This document shows positions 6,225 to 6,377 of a stretch of 6,377 bases of DNA, piece by piece. Below the pieces are notes generated by a model. It was not told the DNA's origin, did no database searches, and saw only the letters and a program-made list of their open reading frames with translations. Source of the stretch: Flavobacteriales bacterium UBA1112 (GTDB lineage: Bacteria > Bacteroidota > Bacteroidia > Flavobacteriales_D > Sanyastnellaceae). Within the stretch, counting starts at the first letter, position 1. Every line of letters starts with the position of its first letter. The translations under genes and the position numbers were made by a program. The stretch is from NCBI GenBank assembly GCA_002313415.1, contig DCBH01000074.1, positions 5,578-11,954 of the forward strand, read 5' to 3'.

Positions 6225-6377
6225 TCACTTGCCGTAATACACTTTCAGATGCCCCTTGGCCAAGGCGTTGGCCCAATTCCTGAGCCCCACCATCGCCGCT
6301 TCTGTCTCCGCACTGATCTTCTCCTTTTTCATACGTAGGACCAACCAGCCGTACAATCCAATGGCCAATTGCTCTAC
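6225..6377 (-). CDS. C-terminal end of an unrecognised protein, 5' truncated by window edge
   Basis: Reading the - strand from the window edge gives 50 codons without a stop, then TGA at 6227-6225. The visible peptide begins VEQLAIGLYGWLVLRMKK and ends GHLKVYYGK. It has a hydrophobic stretch (about residues 4-15) followed by a basic cluster and then a probable amphipathic helix (ISAETEAAMVGLRNWANAL). I do not recognise a family and cannot say whether the hydrophobic part crosses a membrane. The composition looks protein-like rather than random, and the strand agrees with the cluster downstream. It lies 99 nt upstream of the ThiF-like gene and happens to be in the same frame, with this TGA as the only stop between them. 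Whether it belongs to the same operon cannot be decided here. Confidence 0.55.
   Translation of the reverse strand, partial: VEQLAIGLYGWLVLRMKKEKISAETEAAMVGLRNWANALAKGHLKVYYGK

Overview
The window looks like part of a Bacteroidota chromosome with roughly 50% GC. The 5' gene end is a Bacteroidota-type M42 aminopeptidase, one receiver closely follows the CheY-like pattern common in that phylum, the sensor kinase has a 7TMR-DISM architecture, and ribosome-binding sites are weak or absent. These assignments are by recognition of protein patterns; no search was run. I cannot place it below phylum level.

Left part, + strand: the C-terminal end of an M42 metallo-aminopeptidase (1-354), a 12-bp terminator-like hairpin (375-402), then a complete pirin / YhhW-like cupin protein (409-1119). 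The hairpin ends just before the pirin start codon, which is odd. No CDS lies in the 37 nt between pirin and the convergent gene at 1157.

Right part, - strand, about 5 kb in one direction. Read in transcription order it holds: the end of an unrecognised gene (6225-6377), a ThiF/E1-like adenylyltransferase of the Rv1355c/MoeY type without the usual nitroreductase half (5052-6125), a divergent GNAT-fold acyltransferase (4337-5083), a 7TMR-DISM sensor histidine kinase (2142-4337), a receiver protein with a short C-terminal tail (1594-2145) and a single-domain receiver (1157-1537). ThiF/GNAT overlap by 32 nt, GNAT/kinase share one base (TGATG) and kinase/receiver overlap by four (ATGA), so these four are almost certainly translationally coupled. 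The last receiver follows after 56 nt.

The main point of interest is this cluster. It pairs two enzymes that could make or modify a small molecule (carboxylate-activating E1-like fold, acyl-CoA or acyl-ACP dependent transferase fold) with a membrane receptor kinase and two receivers that lack any recognisable output domain. A reasonable but unproven reading is a signal-synthesis plus signal-sensing module. No mobile element, RNA gene or CRISPR array was seen.
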